Below, piece after piece: positions 63,437 to 64,000 of a stretch of DNA of 64,000 nucleotides (positions within the stretch are counted from its first letter, which is position 1; each line of letters starts with the position of its first letter). The position numbers and the translations under genes are program-made. The stretch is from Phymatolithon calcareum. Taxonomy: Eukaryota > Rhodophyta > Florideophyceae > Hapalidiales. The notes under the pieces are model-generated. The model saw nothing but the letters and a program-made list of their open reading frames with translations. It was not told the origin of the DNA and searched no databases. The stretch spans positions 930,001 through 994,000 of the forward strand of contig OZ345373.1 in assembly GCA_977006965.1 (NCBI GenBank). The letters are read 5' to 3'.

Positions 63437-64000
63437 ATATTGGCACTGATCATACAAGCATTTAGCTCTTGATGGGTGAGGATTTCTGCACAAGCCAAGG
63501 ACGGGCAGATTCAGAGTTCTAACTTGTCAGCTCAGAATAGTATTGAGCGTGCTGAACTTCCAGAAAGCGGCCTTTTAATCATTATTTTCCTGTTCTGCTT
63601 CTCAACACTCTCTCATGCATCGTTTTCGTATACCTGGAAGTGTCTCCATCCAACGCTACATTACCTGCAAATCGTTCTCGTGCGCACAAATTGCATTCAA
63701 CCGATGACCAAAGCTGGCGACTATAGAAGCACTCGCGCTTCTGGAATTTAACAAAGAAACGTCTTTACTTCAAAGTACCGTACCCTTCAGGAAGCACTCC
63801 ATTGAGTAATTGGGACCCCTCACACAAGCAGCAGAACTAGAACTATATTGTCGCCAGTGCAACTTCGCTGCTCATCTCGACTTGTAGAGACATTCGCTGA
63901 GGCTCACAGCGTCGTTATACGAGATGCAGGTCCGGAAATTTAAGTAATCCGATTGCCAAGAAACAGTTTCCCTGCTGCAACGCTGCAGACTTTTTCTGTG
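63437..64000. repeat. Partial fourth secreted-protein unit, cut by the window edge
   Basis: It starts CATATTGGCACTGATCATAC, as at 24220 and 36878. The site of the shared micro LINE tail is empty here (ATTCAACCGATGACCAAAGC near 63690). It is more diverged than the other three units. Confidence 0.7.
63872..64000 (-). CDS. Small secreted cysteine-rich protein, copy 4 (C-terminal part)
   Basis: The last 42 codons are visible, ending in the same TGA: KSLQRCSRETVSWQSDYLNF, TCISYNDAV and SLSECLYKSR. The three cysteines of this part are conserved. The start lies outside the window. It differs from the other copies at more positions than they do from each other. Confidence 0.55.
   Translation of the reverse strand, partial: HRKSLQRCSRETVSWQSDYLNFRTCISYNDAVSLSECLYKSR

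Overview
This is a stretch of eukaryotic nuclear DNA. One gene (cytidine deaminase) is split by three short GT-AG introns. LINE-type retrotransposons with A-rich tails and target-site duplications (TSDs) are abundant, and there is one complete Copia LTR element. The lineage cannot be fixed by eye. An alga or other protist is my guess, and nothing here looks bacterial.

Likely host genes are few. A cytidine deaminase (10732-11481) is followed on the same strand by a 1274-residue protein (11580-15404) with several OB-fold-like segments, which I read as a candidate CTC1, the large subunit of the telomeric CST complex. A family of membrane proteins occurs as a divergent pair (41605-43149 minus, 44057-45472 plus), and the left window edge holds a second copy of the same pair (1-28 minus, 725-2131 plus). 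A small secreted eight-cysteine protein occurs in three full copies (6868-7215, 24691-25038, 37526-37873, all minus) and one cut copy at the right edge. A truncated ribosomal protein L10/uL16, an apparently multi-exon unknown gene (53108-54560 minus) and a broken gene (54940-55969) complete the list.

Most of the rest is mobile DNA inside segmental duplications. LINEs lie at 4428-6533, 7358-9548, 18479-20889 (with a second LINE nested in it), 28968-30227, 32646-34180 and 34755-35885, with fragments elsewhere. DNA elements include a hAT-like element (38661-39716), a TA-flanked element (26401-27048) and a decayed element with piggyBac-like protein remnants (45683-47653). The Copia element spans 56835-61833 with a 5-bp TSD and a primer site complementary to the anticodon stem-loop of initiator tRNA-Met.

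The striking property is that the duplicated blocks record the insertions. The blocks around 24.1-28.0 kb and 36.7-41.3 kb, 30.6-36.9 kb and 47.7-52.8 kb, and 1-3.9 kb and 43.1-49.0 kb are paralogous. Many insertions present in one copy are absent at the matching site of the other, so boundaries and relative ages can be read directly. Every pairwise homology stated here was made by eye and was not computed.
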